A stretch of 64,000 bases of DNA from Parasphaerochaeta coccoides DSM 17374 (GTDB lineage: Bacteria; Spirochaetota; Spirochaetia; Sphaerochaetales; Sphaerochaetaceae): assembly GCF_000208385.1 (NCBI RefSeq), contig NC_015436.1, positions 682,001 through 746,000 of the forward strand. Direction: 5' to 3'. Position numbers and translations under genes: made by a program. This document shows positions 1 to 8,259 of the stretch, in pieces. The notes under the pieces are model-generated. The model saw nothing but the letters and a program-made list of their open reading frames with translations. It was not told where the DNA came from and made no database searches. Position 1 is the stretch's first letter, and every line of letters starts with the position of its first letter.

Positions 1-1
1 A

Positions 2-1129
2 TATACGACTGACGAGCTGATTGCCTGCGAGACACGGATACTTCGTGCCGTAAGCGATGCAGAGAAGCGAGAGCGTCACGTTTATGAAGCGGTGATGGAA
101 GATACGCGCCGTAACATGGAAAAAATCCTTGCCGTCGGTAAGTTTCTTAGTGAACTGGATGTCTATCAGAGCCATGCGACGCTTGCACGGGAACGTTCTT
201 ACATACGCCCGGAGTTTGTCATGACAGATGTCCTTCACATCACGGAAGGTCGGCATCCTGTCGTTGAGAAAACCTTGAGGGCTGGTACTTTTGTTTCCAA
301 TAACCTGGACATGGAAGAAAATTCCGGACGTTTCTGCCTTATCACCGGGCCAAACATGGCAGGGAAGTCCACGTACCTCAGGCAGAACGCGCTGATTGTT
401 CTTCTTGCACAAAGCGGCAGTTTCGTTCCGGCGACTTCGGTCAGGATGGGACTTGTTGACAGACTGTACTGCCGTGTCGGGGCGTCAGACAACCTTGCCC
501 GCGGAGAATCAACCTTTCTTGTCGAAATGCAGGAAGCCGCCCATATCATCCGGACGGCAACTCCGAATAGCTTAGTCATCATGGATGAGATTGGACGGGG
601 GACTAGCACTCAGGATGGCATGTCCATCGCCTGCGCAATCATGCGGAGGCTTCAGGAAATGCGGACTAAGACATTGTTTGCCACCCATTATCATGAACTG
701 ACGATGTTGGATACTTCACAGATACAACTGTTGACGCTTGAGGTCGCGCAAAAGGCTCGGAAAATCATCTTCATGAGGAAGGTGATTCCTGGAGTGGCAA
801 ATTCTTCCTATGGGCTTCATGTTGCCGCTCTCGCGGGGCTTCCCGTTGATGTTGTCAGGAATGCCGCTGATTTCCAAAAGAAACATTTCGCCGATTACAA
901 CATGTCTGCTCCCGAACAGCTCGACCTGTTCATCATGGATGATAGGCAGCGCAGCGGATACAATGACACAGCCGTCTTAGGCGGTGCCGACGATGACGAG
1001 TCTCTTCCAATCAGGGAAATCATGGAGGAACTGGAAGATTTTTCCATTGACGACTCGACTCCACGTGAAGCCCTCGATTTTGTCGCAAGTTTGAAAGAAA
1101 GGCTCCGAAGACTGAAACAGGAGACATAG
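2..1129 (+). CDS. mutS: DNA mismatch repair protein MutS, C-terminal part (5' end outside window)
   Basis: About 375 codons of the C-terminal half of MutS; the reading frame is open to base 2, so the start lies upstream of the window. The fragment holds the end of the core/clamp region and the complete ATPase domain: Walker A GPNMAGKST near fragment residue 116, Walker B with the LVIMDEIGRGTS signature, and the ATHYHEL motif. MutS binds mismatches as a dimer and uses ATP to signal to MutL. The tail after the ATPase carries the helix-turn-helix dimerisation region and ends in a basic stretch. It is followed after 20 bp by a comF-like gene on the same strand. The family assignment is very safe; completeness of the N-terminus cannot be judged. 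Confidence 0.97.
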   Translation, partial: YTTDELIACETRILRAVSDAEKRERHVYEAVMEDTRRNMEKILAVGKFLSELDVYQSHATLARERSYIRPEFVMTDVLHITEGRHPVVEKTLRAGTFVSNNLDMEENSGRFCLITGPNMAGKSTYLRQNALIVLLAQSGSFVPATSVRMGLVDRLYCRVGASDNLARGESTFLVEMQEAAHIIRTATPNSLVIMDEIGRGTSTQDGMSIACAIMRRLQEMRTKTLFATHYHELTMLDTSQIQLLTLEVAQKARKIIFMRKVIPGVANSSYGLHVAALAGLPVDVVRNAADFQKKHFADYNMSAPEQLDLFIMDDRQRSGYNDTAVLGGADDDESLPIREIMEELEDFSIDDSTPREALDFVASLKERLRRLKQET

Positions 1130-1146
1130 AAAGAATATATTCTTTC
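1129..1146. repeat. 18-bp perfect palindrome at the mutS stop codon
   Basis: Bases 1129-1146 read GAAAGAATATATTCTTTC, identical on both strands, with no loop. It begins in the mutS stop codon and ends 3 bp before the start of the comF-like gene. A loopless dyad suits a dimeric DNA-binding protein better than an RNA hairpin. No T-run follows. Its function is unknown. Confidence 0.5.
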
Positions 1147-1149
1147 CTG

Positions 1150-1866
1150 ATGACATATTTTTTTATCAAGCGTTGCATCCTTTGTGGATTACCATGTTCC
1201 GGTATGGATGGAGATACATATTCTGTTCCTGTATGTTCCTCATGTACGGCAGAGTTGGACGAATGGAAAAACTTGTATAGGAACCAGTGTCCAACGTGCG
1301 GAACCTTTCTTTTGTGGCAGAGGCAAGACTGTCCGCGATGTCATGAGTCGGAAGGGGAGTCCCCCTTAGAAACAATCCGATGCGTTGGTCCTTTCCGTGG
1401 CATTGGCAGGAGAATCGTTTTGGCTTATAAAAAATCAGGATATCGCCGACTCTGTGGCCTGTGCGCCGATTTGTTGGAGCCTTCGCTTGCTCAGTCTTCC
1501 CATGACTGTCTGATAGTCCCTGTCCCATCACAACAGAAGAATGTCAGGAAACGCGGGTTTGACCATATGGCGTGCATCTGTCGGGAACTTGCGGCGCGGA
1601 CGAATTGTGGCTATGCTTCCTTGCTCATCCACTTGCAGGAAGAACAGAAAGGGCTTACTCGTCAACAGAGGCTTGACAGCCATGGATATGCTTTGAAGCA
1701 TCTGCTTTTTTTCAGGAGGACTGCGATTTCCCGTATTCCATGGAAAACAATGCTCCTTGTGGACGATGTCAGGACGTCCGGTGGAACACTCCATCATTGC
1801 GCCGGTTTGCTTTCAAATGTTTTCCAAATGCCGATACACGGACTTGTCTTGTGCGATGAACCATGA
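1150..1866 (+). CDS. ComF family phosphoribosyltransferase-like protein
   Basis: 238 aa. The N-terminal third has paired CxxC motifs (CILCG, CSSC, CPTC, CPRC) typical of the ComF double zinc ribbon. The C-terminal part is a type I phosphoribosyltransferase fold with the PRPP-binding motif LLVDDVRTSGGT near residues 200-211 and the ComF motif RKRGFDH near 132-138. ComF proteins take part in DNA uptake and transformation in competent bacteria; in most others the role is unresolved. The ATG at 1150 has no clear ribosome binding site, so translation may be coupled to mutS, which ends 20 bp upstream. Family assignment is firm; a competence role here is not shown. Confidence 0.88.
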   Translation: MTYFFIKRCILCGLPCSGMDGDTYSVPVCSSCTAELDEWKNLYRNQCPTCGTFLLWQRQDCPRCHESEGESPLETIRCVGPFRGIGRRIVLAYKKSGYRRLCGLCADLLEPSLAQSSHDCLIVPVPSQQKNVRKRGFDHMACICRELAARTNCGYASLLIHLQEEQKGLTRQQRLDSHGYALKHLLFFRRTAISRIPWKTMLLVDDVRTSGGTLHHCAGLLSNVFQMPIHGLVLCDEP

Positions 1867-1925
1867 CGTGGGAAAAAAGTGGTGATGTGATGATGAGCTG
1901 TAAGAAAACGATTCCGCACTCCAGG

Positions 1926-1954
1926 TTGACATACTAGGCATAATGCACTACATT
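1926..1954 (+). promoter_or_regulatory. Sigma-70 promoter of the rimP-nusA-infB operon
   Basis: A perfect -35 TTGACA (1926-1931) is separated by 17 bp from TACATT (1949-1954). It lies in the 158-bp gap between the comF-like gene and rimP, upstream of a terminator-like hairpin. Confidence 0.6.
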
Positions 1955-1980
1955 AAATGTAGCTAATGTTTCAAACGTTG

Positions 1981-2007
1981 GGGATCGCGCAAGCCGGTCC
2001 CTTTTTT
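1981..2007 (+). terminator. Leader hairpin with T-run (possible attenuator) before rimP
   Basis: GGGATCG (1981-1987) pairs with CGGTCCC (1995-2001), 7 bp with one G-T, and is followed by six T (2002-2007). It stands between the promoter at 1926-1954 and rimP, with only about 18 bp left before the gene, so it would stop transcription before the operon rather than after one. TCCC of the right arm could alternatively pair with GGGA at 2010-2013, which is also the best ribosome-binding candidate. Confidence 0.55.
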
Positions 2008-2024
2008 ATGGGATTTTGATCGAT

Positions 2025-2525
2025 ATGTTGAAGAATGAACTAGTGAGCAATGAAATTTACAAGGAACTCAATCCGCTTGTCCGCTCTTTAGGACTGGACA
2101 TCGTTTCGGTGTCCCGCAATGTGCGGCAAGGAGCTTCTTCGGTGTTCCTTGTCATCAAGGCGTCCGGCAGGCCGACATCAGTCGATGACTGTGCCAAGGT
2201 TCATAGGCTTGTCGCATCTCGGCTGGAGATGCTGTGGCAGGACAGAGAACTGTCGCTGGAAGTCTCGACGCCAGGGTTGCAGCGAAATTTCTCGGATGTC
2301 CAAGAATTCTCACTTTTTACTGGAGACAGGGTCAGGATATTTGACAGTCAGGAAGAACAGTGGATATCCGGTATCATCGATGAAGTTTCCGACGCTGGAG
2401 TAATTTTGACGCAGGTAGTCGGGGAAACCGCCGAGCCACTGGCCGAGAGAATGAACATCCCGTATGATCGAATCAAAAAAGCTAAACTTGACTACATCTG
2501 GGAGGATGGGGCACATGTCAACTAA
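2025..2525 (+). CDS. rimP: Ribosome maturation factor RimP
   Basis: 166 aa from the ATG at 2025; an in-frame TTG at 2016 is an alternative. RimP (YhbC/DUF150) helps assemble the 30S subunit. The family core is visible: LGLDIVSVSRN near the N-terminus, the VDDCAKVHRL segment, and LEVSTPGLQR, matching the usual EVSSPGL..L motif. The C-terminal small barrel follows. It is the first gene of the classical rimP-nusA-infB cluster, which supports the call independently. Its last codons overlap the nusA start. Ribosome binding is weak (GGGA at 2010-2013). Confidence 0.93.
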   Translation: MLKNELVSNEIYKELNPLVRSLGLDIVSVSRNVRQGASSVFLVIKASGRPTSVDDCAKVHRLVASRLEMLWQDRELSLEVSTPGLQRNFSDVQEFSLFTGDRVRIFDSQEEQWISGIIDEVSDAGVILTQVVGETAEPLAERMNIPYDRIKKAKLDYIWEDGAHVN

Positions 2526-3948
2526 TCTGAGCGAAGCAATAAAAAGTATGGTTGAGGAAAAGGGAATCTCGCAGGATCTCGTCATTTCGACCATTGAGGA
2601 CTTTCTTCGTGCCGCATATAAGAGAAAATTCGGAACCGACGCAAACGCTGTCGTCCAGTTTTCCGACGACCTGAGCAACGTGACCCTGAATGCCCGCCGC
2701 ATCATCGTCGAGGATGAGAATTACTATGATATGACTACTGAGATTTCCTTGGAAGAAGCGGAGGAACTTGTAGGTAAGTGTGAGATTGGAGACGAACTGC
2801 TCGTTCCCATCGACCTGAAGGAGTTCGACCGCATCAGCATCCAGAGTGCCAAACAACGGAGCCGCCAGAGCCTGCGAGACATCCAGAAGGATACGACTTT
2901 CAAGGAATATGAGAACAAAACGGGTCAGTTAATCATAGGTTATGTACAACGGCAGATTGGTGACGACTTCTACGTTGATATCGGCTCGACGGAAGGTATC
3001 CTTCCCCGTCGTAACCAGAGCAGCAGGGAAGTATACCGACAGGGTGACAAGGTCAAATTCTATGTGGAAAAGGTCGAGAAAACCGACCATGGAGTGCGTG
3101 TCGTCCTGTCCCGCACCAGCGCCGAACTCGTCAAACTCCTGTTTGAATTGGAAGTTCCTGAAATCTATGATCACAGCATAGAGATACATGATATTGTACG
3201 CGAAGCAGGCTACCGTACCAAGGTTGCCGTGTATTCGCATCGTGATGACATCGACCCTGTCGGTGCTTGCGTTGGGTTGAAAGGAATGCGCATTCAGACT
3301 ATCATGAAGGAGATAGAAGGGGAGAAAATCGACATATTGAAGTATGATCCCAATCCTGAGGTCTTCATCCGCAACGCTCTTGCGCCTGCCGAGGTGAAAG
3401 ATGTCATCCTATTGAAACAGAATGAACGTCGAGCTCTGGCTATCGTCGATGATACGCAGCTTTCCTTGGCCATAGGTAAGCAAGGGTTGAATGTCCGTCT
3501 TGCGAACCAACTCTCTGACTGGATAATCGAGGTGAAGACTGAAGCTCAATTCGCTGAGCTTGACATTGCATCCACCGCACGCTCCCGTGCCGAGGCGCTG
3601 TTCACCGACGCAGATGAAGTCGAGGATGTTTCCGATTACGAAATGACTGAGGATGTGCCGGCACTTCGTTTTGATGAAGGCGAGGTTGCTGATGAAGACT
3701 ATGTGACCGAGGAAGAAGATGGAGACGAAGGTGACTTAAACCTTTCCGAACTTCCGATTGATGCCGAGTTGATTGCCAAGCTGAATTCCCATGGCATCTA
3801 TACCGTCGGTCAGTATATCAATCTGGACGATGCCGAACTGACTTCCCTGGACGATGTTACTGTCGAGGAAAAACAGAAACTGGATGAAATCTTCAACGAA
3901 TTCGTGTCCATCGAAGAAGAACATATCTACGAAGATGACGACAAATGA
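2515..3948 (+). CDS. nusA: Transcription termination/antitermination protein NusA
   Basis: 477 aa from the ATG at 2515, chosen because GGAGG lies 9 nt upstream; the frame extends further back into rimP without support. Order: N-terminal RNA polymerase-binding domain, S1 domain around residues 138-200, tandem KH domains around 225-350 (including IGKQGLNVRLA), then a very acidic linker and a C-terminal helix-hairpin-helix unit (ELIAKLNSHGI). NusA controls pausing, termination and antitermination. It overlaps rimP by 11 bp and precedes infB by 43 bp. The acidic C-terminal extension is longer than in B. subtilis NusA, which ends after the KH domains. Confidence 0.97.
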   Translation: MSTNLSEAIKSMVEEKGISQDLVISTIEDFLRAAYKRKFGTDANAVVQFSDDLSNVTLNARRIIVEDENYYDMTTEISLEEAEELVGKCEIGDELLVPIDLKEFDRISIQSAKQRSRQSLRDIQKDTTFKEYENKTGQLIIGYVQRQIGDDFYVDIGSTEGILPRRNQSSREVYRQGDKVKFYVEKVEKTDHGVRVVLSRTSAELVKLLFELEVPEIYDHSIEIHDIVREAGYRTKVAVYSHRDDIDPVGACVGLKGMRIQTIMKEIEGEKIDILKYDPNPEVFIRNALAPAEVKDVILLKQNERRALAIVDDTQLSLAIGKQGLNVRLANQLSDWIIEVKTEAQFAELDIASTARSRAEALFTDADEVEDVSDYEMTEDVPALRFDEGEVADEDYVTEEEDGDEGDLNLSELPIDAELIAKLNSHGIYTVGQYINLDDAELTSLDDVTVEEKQKLDEIFNEFVSIEEEHIYEDDDK

Positions 3949-3991
3949 CGATGAAATGAACATCGGATAGAATAAAAAAGAAAAGGATAGC

Positions 3992-6937
3992 ATGAGCGAA
4001 GAGACAAACAAGCCAAAGGCAACATTGATCAAGCATAACAGGATCGCCCCGAAGGCTCCCGTGGCTCCCCAAAGGGAACCCTCCCCAAGCGTTTCAAAGG
4101 AAACGGTTGCGCCAGAGTCCGCCGAGGGCAGGAAGCGTTTGGTCATAAAGAAAAAAATCGTCGTCAACAAACCTGTGGCTCCGCAAGCACCCGTAGTACA
4201 CGAGACATCGACGCCTTCATCCGTCGAAGCGCCTGTACAGGCAACTGGACAGGTGCCTGCACCACCGACGGAGGCTCTGCCTTTACCGGCCAGACAAGCT
4301 ATGGTTGCTTCACGTGCGGGCGTTTCCGCTCCGCGTCCCGCTCAGAATGTCAGGCAGGCTACCGCACAGCCCCCCAAGACTTCCCGGACACCATCTCCGC
4401 GTCTTATAAATCCTCATCTCCATGACGGACCCGTTGTGTCTCGTCCTGCGACGAATCTTCCTCCTGTCCCCGGTCAGGGACAGACGGCTGCCGACCATGC
4501 CGCATGGCAGTCCCGCAGGAATGAAGCACAGGAAAGTTCAGCGACTCCTTCCGGCCGGCGTGCCGCTGGCACGGTAGGAGGCCGTTCAATGGATCCCCGC
4601 CCTGAGAGAACGTATGGTTCCCCATCCCGTTCTTTTGGTGACTCTGCTCCACGTCCTTCCGGTGGCTATCAGGGTGGTGGCGGCAGACCGTCCGGTGGAT
4701 ATGCCCCGCGTCCGTCTTCCGACGGCTATCAGGGTAGTGGAGGTAGACCGTCCGGTGGATACGCCCCACGTCCGTCTTCCGGCGGCTATCAAGGTAGCGG
4801 CGGCAGACCATCTGGTGGATACGCCCCGCGTCCGTCTTCCGGCGGTTATCAAGGTGGCGGCGGCAGACCATCTGGTGGATACGCTCCGCGTCCCAGTGGA
4901 GGCTATCAAGGTGGACGCCCCGGTGGGACAGGGCCACGTCCAAGCGGCGGATACCAGGGTGGCAAACCCGGTGGCTTTGGGCCGCGTCCAGGAGGAGGAC
5001 GGCCTGAAGAAGCTGCGCCCATGGACTCCCATGGACAGAAAGGACCGGCTAAGAAGACCTTCGCAAAGAAGAAGGATGCGACATACAAGAAGCGCGACTC
5101 GGAACAGGAGATGAATTATAAGTTCCAGCAGAAGCGCAAGGCTCAGATCAAGACCAATGTAGTTCCTAAAGTCATTGATATGGCTGAAGTGATTACCGTC
5201 GGCGATCTTGCGAAGAAGATGAATCTCAAGGCCAGCGAACTCATCGCCAAGCTCTTTTCCATGGGCATGATGGTGACGATTAACCAGCAAATAGACAGCG
5301 ACACCGCAAGTCTGCTGGCTGGTGAGTATGGCAGCGAGATACATATTGTTTCTTTGTATGACGAGACACTCATCCCGACAGAAGTGAGCACTCCGGAACA
5401 TGTCCTCCCTCGTGCTCCGATTGTGACGGTGATGGGTCACGTTGACCATGGAAAGACAAAGTTGCTTGATGCAATCCGTTCGACCAATGTCGTTGCGGGT
5501 GAATTTGGAGGCATTACTCAACATATAGGCGCATACAAGATTGACCTTGAAGGAAAAAGAGACATTGTGTTCCTTGATACACCCGGACATGCGGCATTTA
5601 CCATGATGCGTGCGCGTGGCGCACAAGTCACCGATATTGTCGTCCTGGTTGTTGCGGCCAATGACGGCGTCATGCCCCAGACTTTGGAAGCTATTGACCA
5701 TGCAAAGGCTGCAAAGGTACCCATTATCGTCGCCATCAACAAGATTGATCTTGCTGACGCGCATCCTGACCGGGTCATGCAGCAACTTTCCGACCGTGGG
5801 CTAGTTCCTGAGGAATGGGGCGGGCAGACTTTATATTGCAAGATTTCCGCATTGAAAAAGGAAGGCATCGATGAACTTCTCGATGTCATCTTGCTCCAGG
5901 CGGATATGCTTGAGCTGACCGCGGATCCGACCGTAAGGGCGGAAGGAAAGGTCATTGAATCACGCATCGACCAAGGACGTGGCATCGTGGCCTCAGTCCT
6001 TGTTCAGAATGGTACTCTGCACCAAGGCGATCATTATGTAGCAGGTATTTACGCTGGTCGTGTGCGTGCCATGTTTGATGACAAAGGAATAAAGATACCT
6101 GAAGCCGGTCCTTCCACGCCAGTTGAAATCATAGGTCTGTCAGACATTCCCTCCGCAGGAGATCCCTTCCAAGTCACCGAGGATGAAAAGCAGGCTCGTC
6201 AGATTGGTGCGAAACGTCAGGAGCTTGAGCGTCTCGGACAGAGCCGCAATGTAAAGAAAGTCACTCTGGATAATCTCTACAGTGAGTTGCAGCGTGATGA
6301 TGTGAAGGAGTTGAATGTTGTCATCAAGGGTGATGTCCAAGGCTCCGTCGAAGCATTGCAGAATGCTCTGGAAGATTTGTCGAACAACGAGATTCGCCTG
6401 AATATCATTCGGGCCTCCGCTGGCGCAATCATTGAAAGCGACGTGTCGCTGGCAAGTGCTTCCAATGCCCTTATCATCGGCTTCAATGTCAGACCTACGC
6501 CCCGCGCACAGGCTTTGGCTGACCAAGAGAAAATTGATATCCGCAAGTACAACGTCATCTATGATGCAGTGACGGACATCCATGCCGCCATGGAAGGCAT
6601 GCTGACGCCTGACACTAAGGAAGTGGATATCGGTACGGTCGAGATACGTGATATCTTCAAAGTGCCGAAAGTCGGTATCATTGCCGGCTCTTATGTCACC
6701 GAAGGCAAGGTCAAGAGGAATTCCGTCGTGCGCGTTATCCGCGACAGTATCCAAATCAACAAGTCTTTGGTAAAGATTACGTCTCTGAGAAGATTCAAAA
6801 ATGATGCTAGGGAAGTCACCGCTGGGTATGAATGCGGCATCGGTTTGGAGAATTTCCAAGACTTGAAGGTCGGGGATATCCTCGAAGTCGTCGAAACCGT
6901 GGAAGTCGCCAAAAAACTCGATACACTCAACACCTAG
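3992..6937 (+). CDS. infB: Translation initiation factor IF-2 with a repeat-expanded N-terminus
   Basis: 981 aa. IF-2 brings initiator tRNA to the ribosome. The GTPase core is intact: G1 GHVDHGKTK near residue 482, G3 DTPGHAAF near 530, G4 NKID near 584, followed by domains II-IV. The N-terminal ~390 residues are low complexity: a Pro/Ala-rich part, then about residues 220-336 of RPSGGY/GYQG/PRPSS repeats encoded by an exact 60-bp tandem unit (see repeat entry), then a Lys-rich stretch. Family members vary greatly in this region, but the RG/GY composition is unusual. Start ATG has AAGGA upstream. Sits between nusA and rbfA as usual. Confidence 0.97.
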   Translation: MSEETNKPKATLIKHNRIAPKAPVAPQREPSPSVSKETVAPESAEGRKRLVIKKKIVVNKPVAPQAPVVHETSTPSSVEAPVQATGQVPAPPTEALPLPARQAMVASRAGVSAPRPAQNVRQATAQPPKTSRTPSPRLINPHLHDGPVVSRPATNLPPVPGQGQTAADHAAWQSRRNEAQESSATPSGRRAAGTVGGRSMDPRPERTYGSPSRSFGDSAPRPSGGYQGGGGRPSGGYAPRPSSDGYQGSGGRPSGGYAPRPSSGGYQGSGGRPSGGYAPRPSSGGYQGGGGRPSGGYAPRPSGGYQGGRPGGTGPRPSGGYQGGKPGGFGPRPGGGRPEEAAPMDSHGQKGPAKKTFAKKKDATYKKRDSEQEMNYKFQQKRKAQIKTNVVPKVIDMAEVITVGDLAKKMNLKASELIAKLFSMGMMVTINQQIDSDTASLLAGEYGSEIHIVSLYDETLIPTEVSTPEHVLPRAPIVTVMGHVDHGKTKLLDAIRSTNVVAGEFGGITQHIGAYKIDLEGKRDIVFLDTPGHAAFTMMRARGAQVTDIVVLVVAANDGVMPQTLEAIDHAKAAKVPIIVAINKIDLADAHPDRVMQQLSDRGLVPEEWGGQTLYCKISALKKEGIDELLDVILLQADMLELTADPTVRAEGKVIESRIDQGRGIVASVLVQNGTLHQGDHYVAGIYAGRVRAMFDDKGIKIPEAGPSTPVEIIGLSDIPSAGDPFQVTEDEKQARQIGAKRQELERLGQSRNVKKVTLDNLYSELQRDDVKELNVVIKGDVQGSVEALQNALEDLSNNEIRLNIIRASAGAIIESDVSLASASNALIIGFNVRPTPRAQALADQEKIDIRKYNVIYDAVTDIHAAMEGMLTPDTKEVDIGTVEIRDIFKVPKVGIIAGSYVTEGKVKRNSVVRVIRDSIQINKSLVKITSLRRFKNDAREVTAGYECGIGLENFQDLKVGDILEVVETVEVAKKLDTLNT
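4681..4920 (+). repeat. 60-bp tandem repeat inside infB (about four units)
   Basis: Units start at 4681, 4741, 4801 and 4861, each beginning with cggcagacc/aggtagaccg and running through GGTGGATAYGC and CCGTCTTCC. The period is exactly 60 bp (20 codons), so the frame is kept. The fourth unit is already shortened, and degenerate partial units precede (about 4650) and follow (to about 5000). Differences are mostly silent or D/G and S/G swaps. It codes Arg-, Gly- and Tyr-rich protein. Confidence 0.9.
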
Positions 6938-6946
6938 GAGAAGCAT

Positions 6947-7321
6947 ATGAGCGAGCACAGTCAGAAAAGGATAGAAAGCAGGGTACGAGAGGCGGTCGGT
7001 ATGCTTATCGTTTCCGGGGAAATAAAAAATCCTCTTTTGAATACCTTGGTTTCCGTCACACGCGTTGTTGTTTCAAAGGACAATGCCTATGCGACTGTGT
7101 ATCTGTCCGCCCCCATTGATGACCATGACCTGGAATGTTCCATCACTGCTTTGACAAAAGCCGCTGGTTTCATACAGAAAAGGGTTGGGGATTTCCTGGG
7201 TACCCGCAATACGCCACGTCTGACATTCAAGGCGGACGTAGCAGTGAGGGACGGAGATGAAATCAATGCGCTGCTAGACTCCCTGCGCCAGGAACGTGAG
7301 AAAGCGGGAAATGGAGAATAA
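6947..7321 (+). CDS. rbfA: Ribosome-binding factor A
   Basis: 124 aa. RbfA is a small KH-fold protein that binds the 30S subunit and aids 16S rRNA 5'-end maturation and cold adaptation. Sequence features fit: an N-terminal helix with R.E..VREAVG, the VSVTRVVVSKDNAYATVY strand region, and an RVGDFLGTRNTPRLTF segment matching the family's R..L......+..P.L.F pattern. AGGAG lies just before the ATG, 9 bp after infB. The C-terminus overlaps the start of truB. Confidence 0.93.
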   Translation: MSEHSQKRIESRVREAVGMLIVSGEIKNPLLNTLVSVTRVVVSKDNAYATVYLSAPIDDHDLECSITALTKAAGFIQKRVGDFLGTRNTPRLTFKADVAVRDGDEINALLDSLRQEREKAGNGE

Positions 7322-8186
7322 GTCCTCCATACTCCTGTTGCGCAAACCCCCAGGGGTGACGTCGTTTGCTTCTCTTTTTCCTATAAAACATCTTGTCTCC
7401 CCGCATGTTGGTCATGCGGGGACTCTTGATAAGTTCGCTGACGGTCTGATGATAGTCCTGACAGGCAAACTGACGCGGCTTAATCCCGTTTTCAGTGGTC
7501 TTGACAAGAAATATCGTGCTGTTTTCCATTTTGGCAGGGAAACCGATACTCTCGATCCAGAAGGGGATGTTGTCGCTGAAGCTCCTGTACCGGATGAAGC
7601 TATCATACGTGAAGCGATCAACAGTGGTTTTCTTGGTACGGTCATGCAACGACCACCTGCCTTTTCCGCTATACATGTCGGAGGAGAAAGGGCGCACAGG
7701 CTTGTCCGCAGCGGTCGTCCTGTTGATATACCGGAACGTCCTGTCACCATTCATTCCTTCAATGTCGTCTCTTGGGAACCGCCATTTCTCACCGCAGATA
7801 TCCACGTAAGCAAAGGAACATACATCCGATCCATCGCCCGGGATCTGGGTCATGCCTGCGCAAGCCACTGTTTCGTCCAGCACCTTACCAGAACGGCAAT
7901 CGGCCCTTATACTCTTGAGGAAGCTGTCACGGCAGATGATTACGCAGGCATCTGGAATCTTGTCGGGGAAGCGGATAGACTGCTTTTACGCCTGTCTTCA
8001 TGTGGCGTTCTCAGACTGGAAGATGAAGATATGTGGAATCTGACGGCTGCTGGCACAATGCCGCTCGCAACCCTACATGGAAAAAATTACGCCATAGCCT
8101 ATGACCGGAAAGGCATCGCGCAAGCTGTCCTTGCCATTGATTCACAGGGTAGGTGTACGAAAGCTTTGGCCAGATTCGCCGGATGA
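7311..8186 (+). CDS. truB: tRNA pseudouridine-55 synthase TruB
   Basis: 291 aa from the ATG at 7311; a GTG at 7296 in the same frame is an alternative and neither has a strong ribosome binding site. TruB makes pseudouridine 55 in the T-loop of tRNAs. The catalytic motif GHAGTLDKFADG (nucleophile Asp) is present near residue 38, preceded by LLRKPPGVTSF and followed by the KKYRAVF and RPPAFSA motifs. The C-terminal PUA-like region looks short and divergent. Overlaps rbfA by 11 bp, the usual neighbour. Confidence 0.92.
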   Translation: MENKSSILLLRKPPGVTSFASLFPIKHLVSPHVGHAGTLDKFADGLMIVLTGKLTRLNPVFSGLDKKYRAVFHFGRETDTLDPEGDVVAEAPVPDEAIIREAINSGFLGTVMQRPPAFSAIHVGGERAHRLVRSGRPVDIPERPVTIHSFNVVSWEPPFLTADIHVSKGTYIRSIARDLGHACASHCFVQHLTRTAIGPYTLEEAVTADDYAGIWNLVGEADRLLLRLSSCGVLRLEDEDMWNLTAAGTMPLATLHGKNYAIAYDRKGIAQAVLAIDSQGRCTKALARFAG

Positions 8187-8259
8187 GCCTGGTAAACTCA
8201 GACGTACAGGAGGGAAGGAGATGAGGGGAGGAGACATCCCAGGACGGAAGGAGCAGGGC

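Noticed and set aside
4681-4920. Regular 60-bp spacing suggesting a CRISPR array
   Set aside because: Units are directly adjacent with no unique spacers, lie in frame within infB and have no cas genes nearby.
4586-5785. 399-codon open frame on the minus strand across infB
   Set aside because: It is the complement of the infB repeats and GTPase core; the repeat composition avoids stops on the other strand. No ribosome binding site or recognisable domain, while the plus-strand frame is clearly IF-2.
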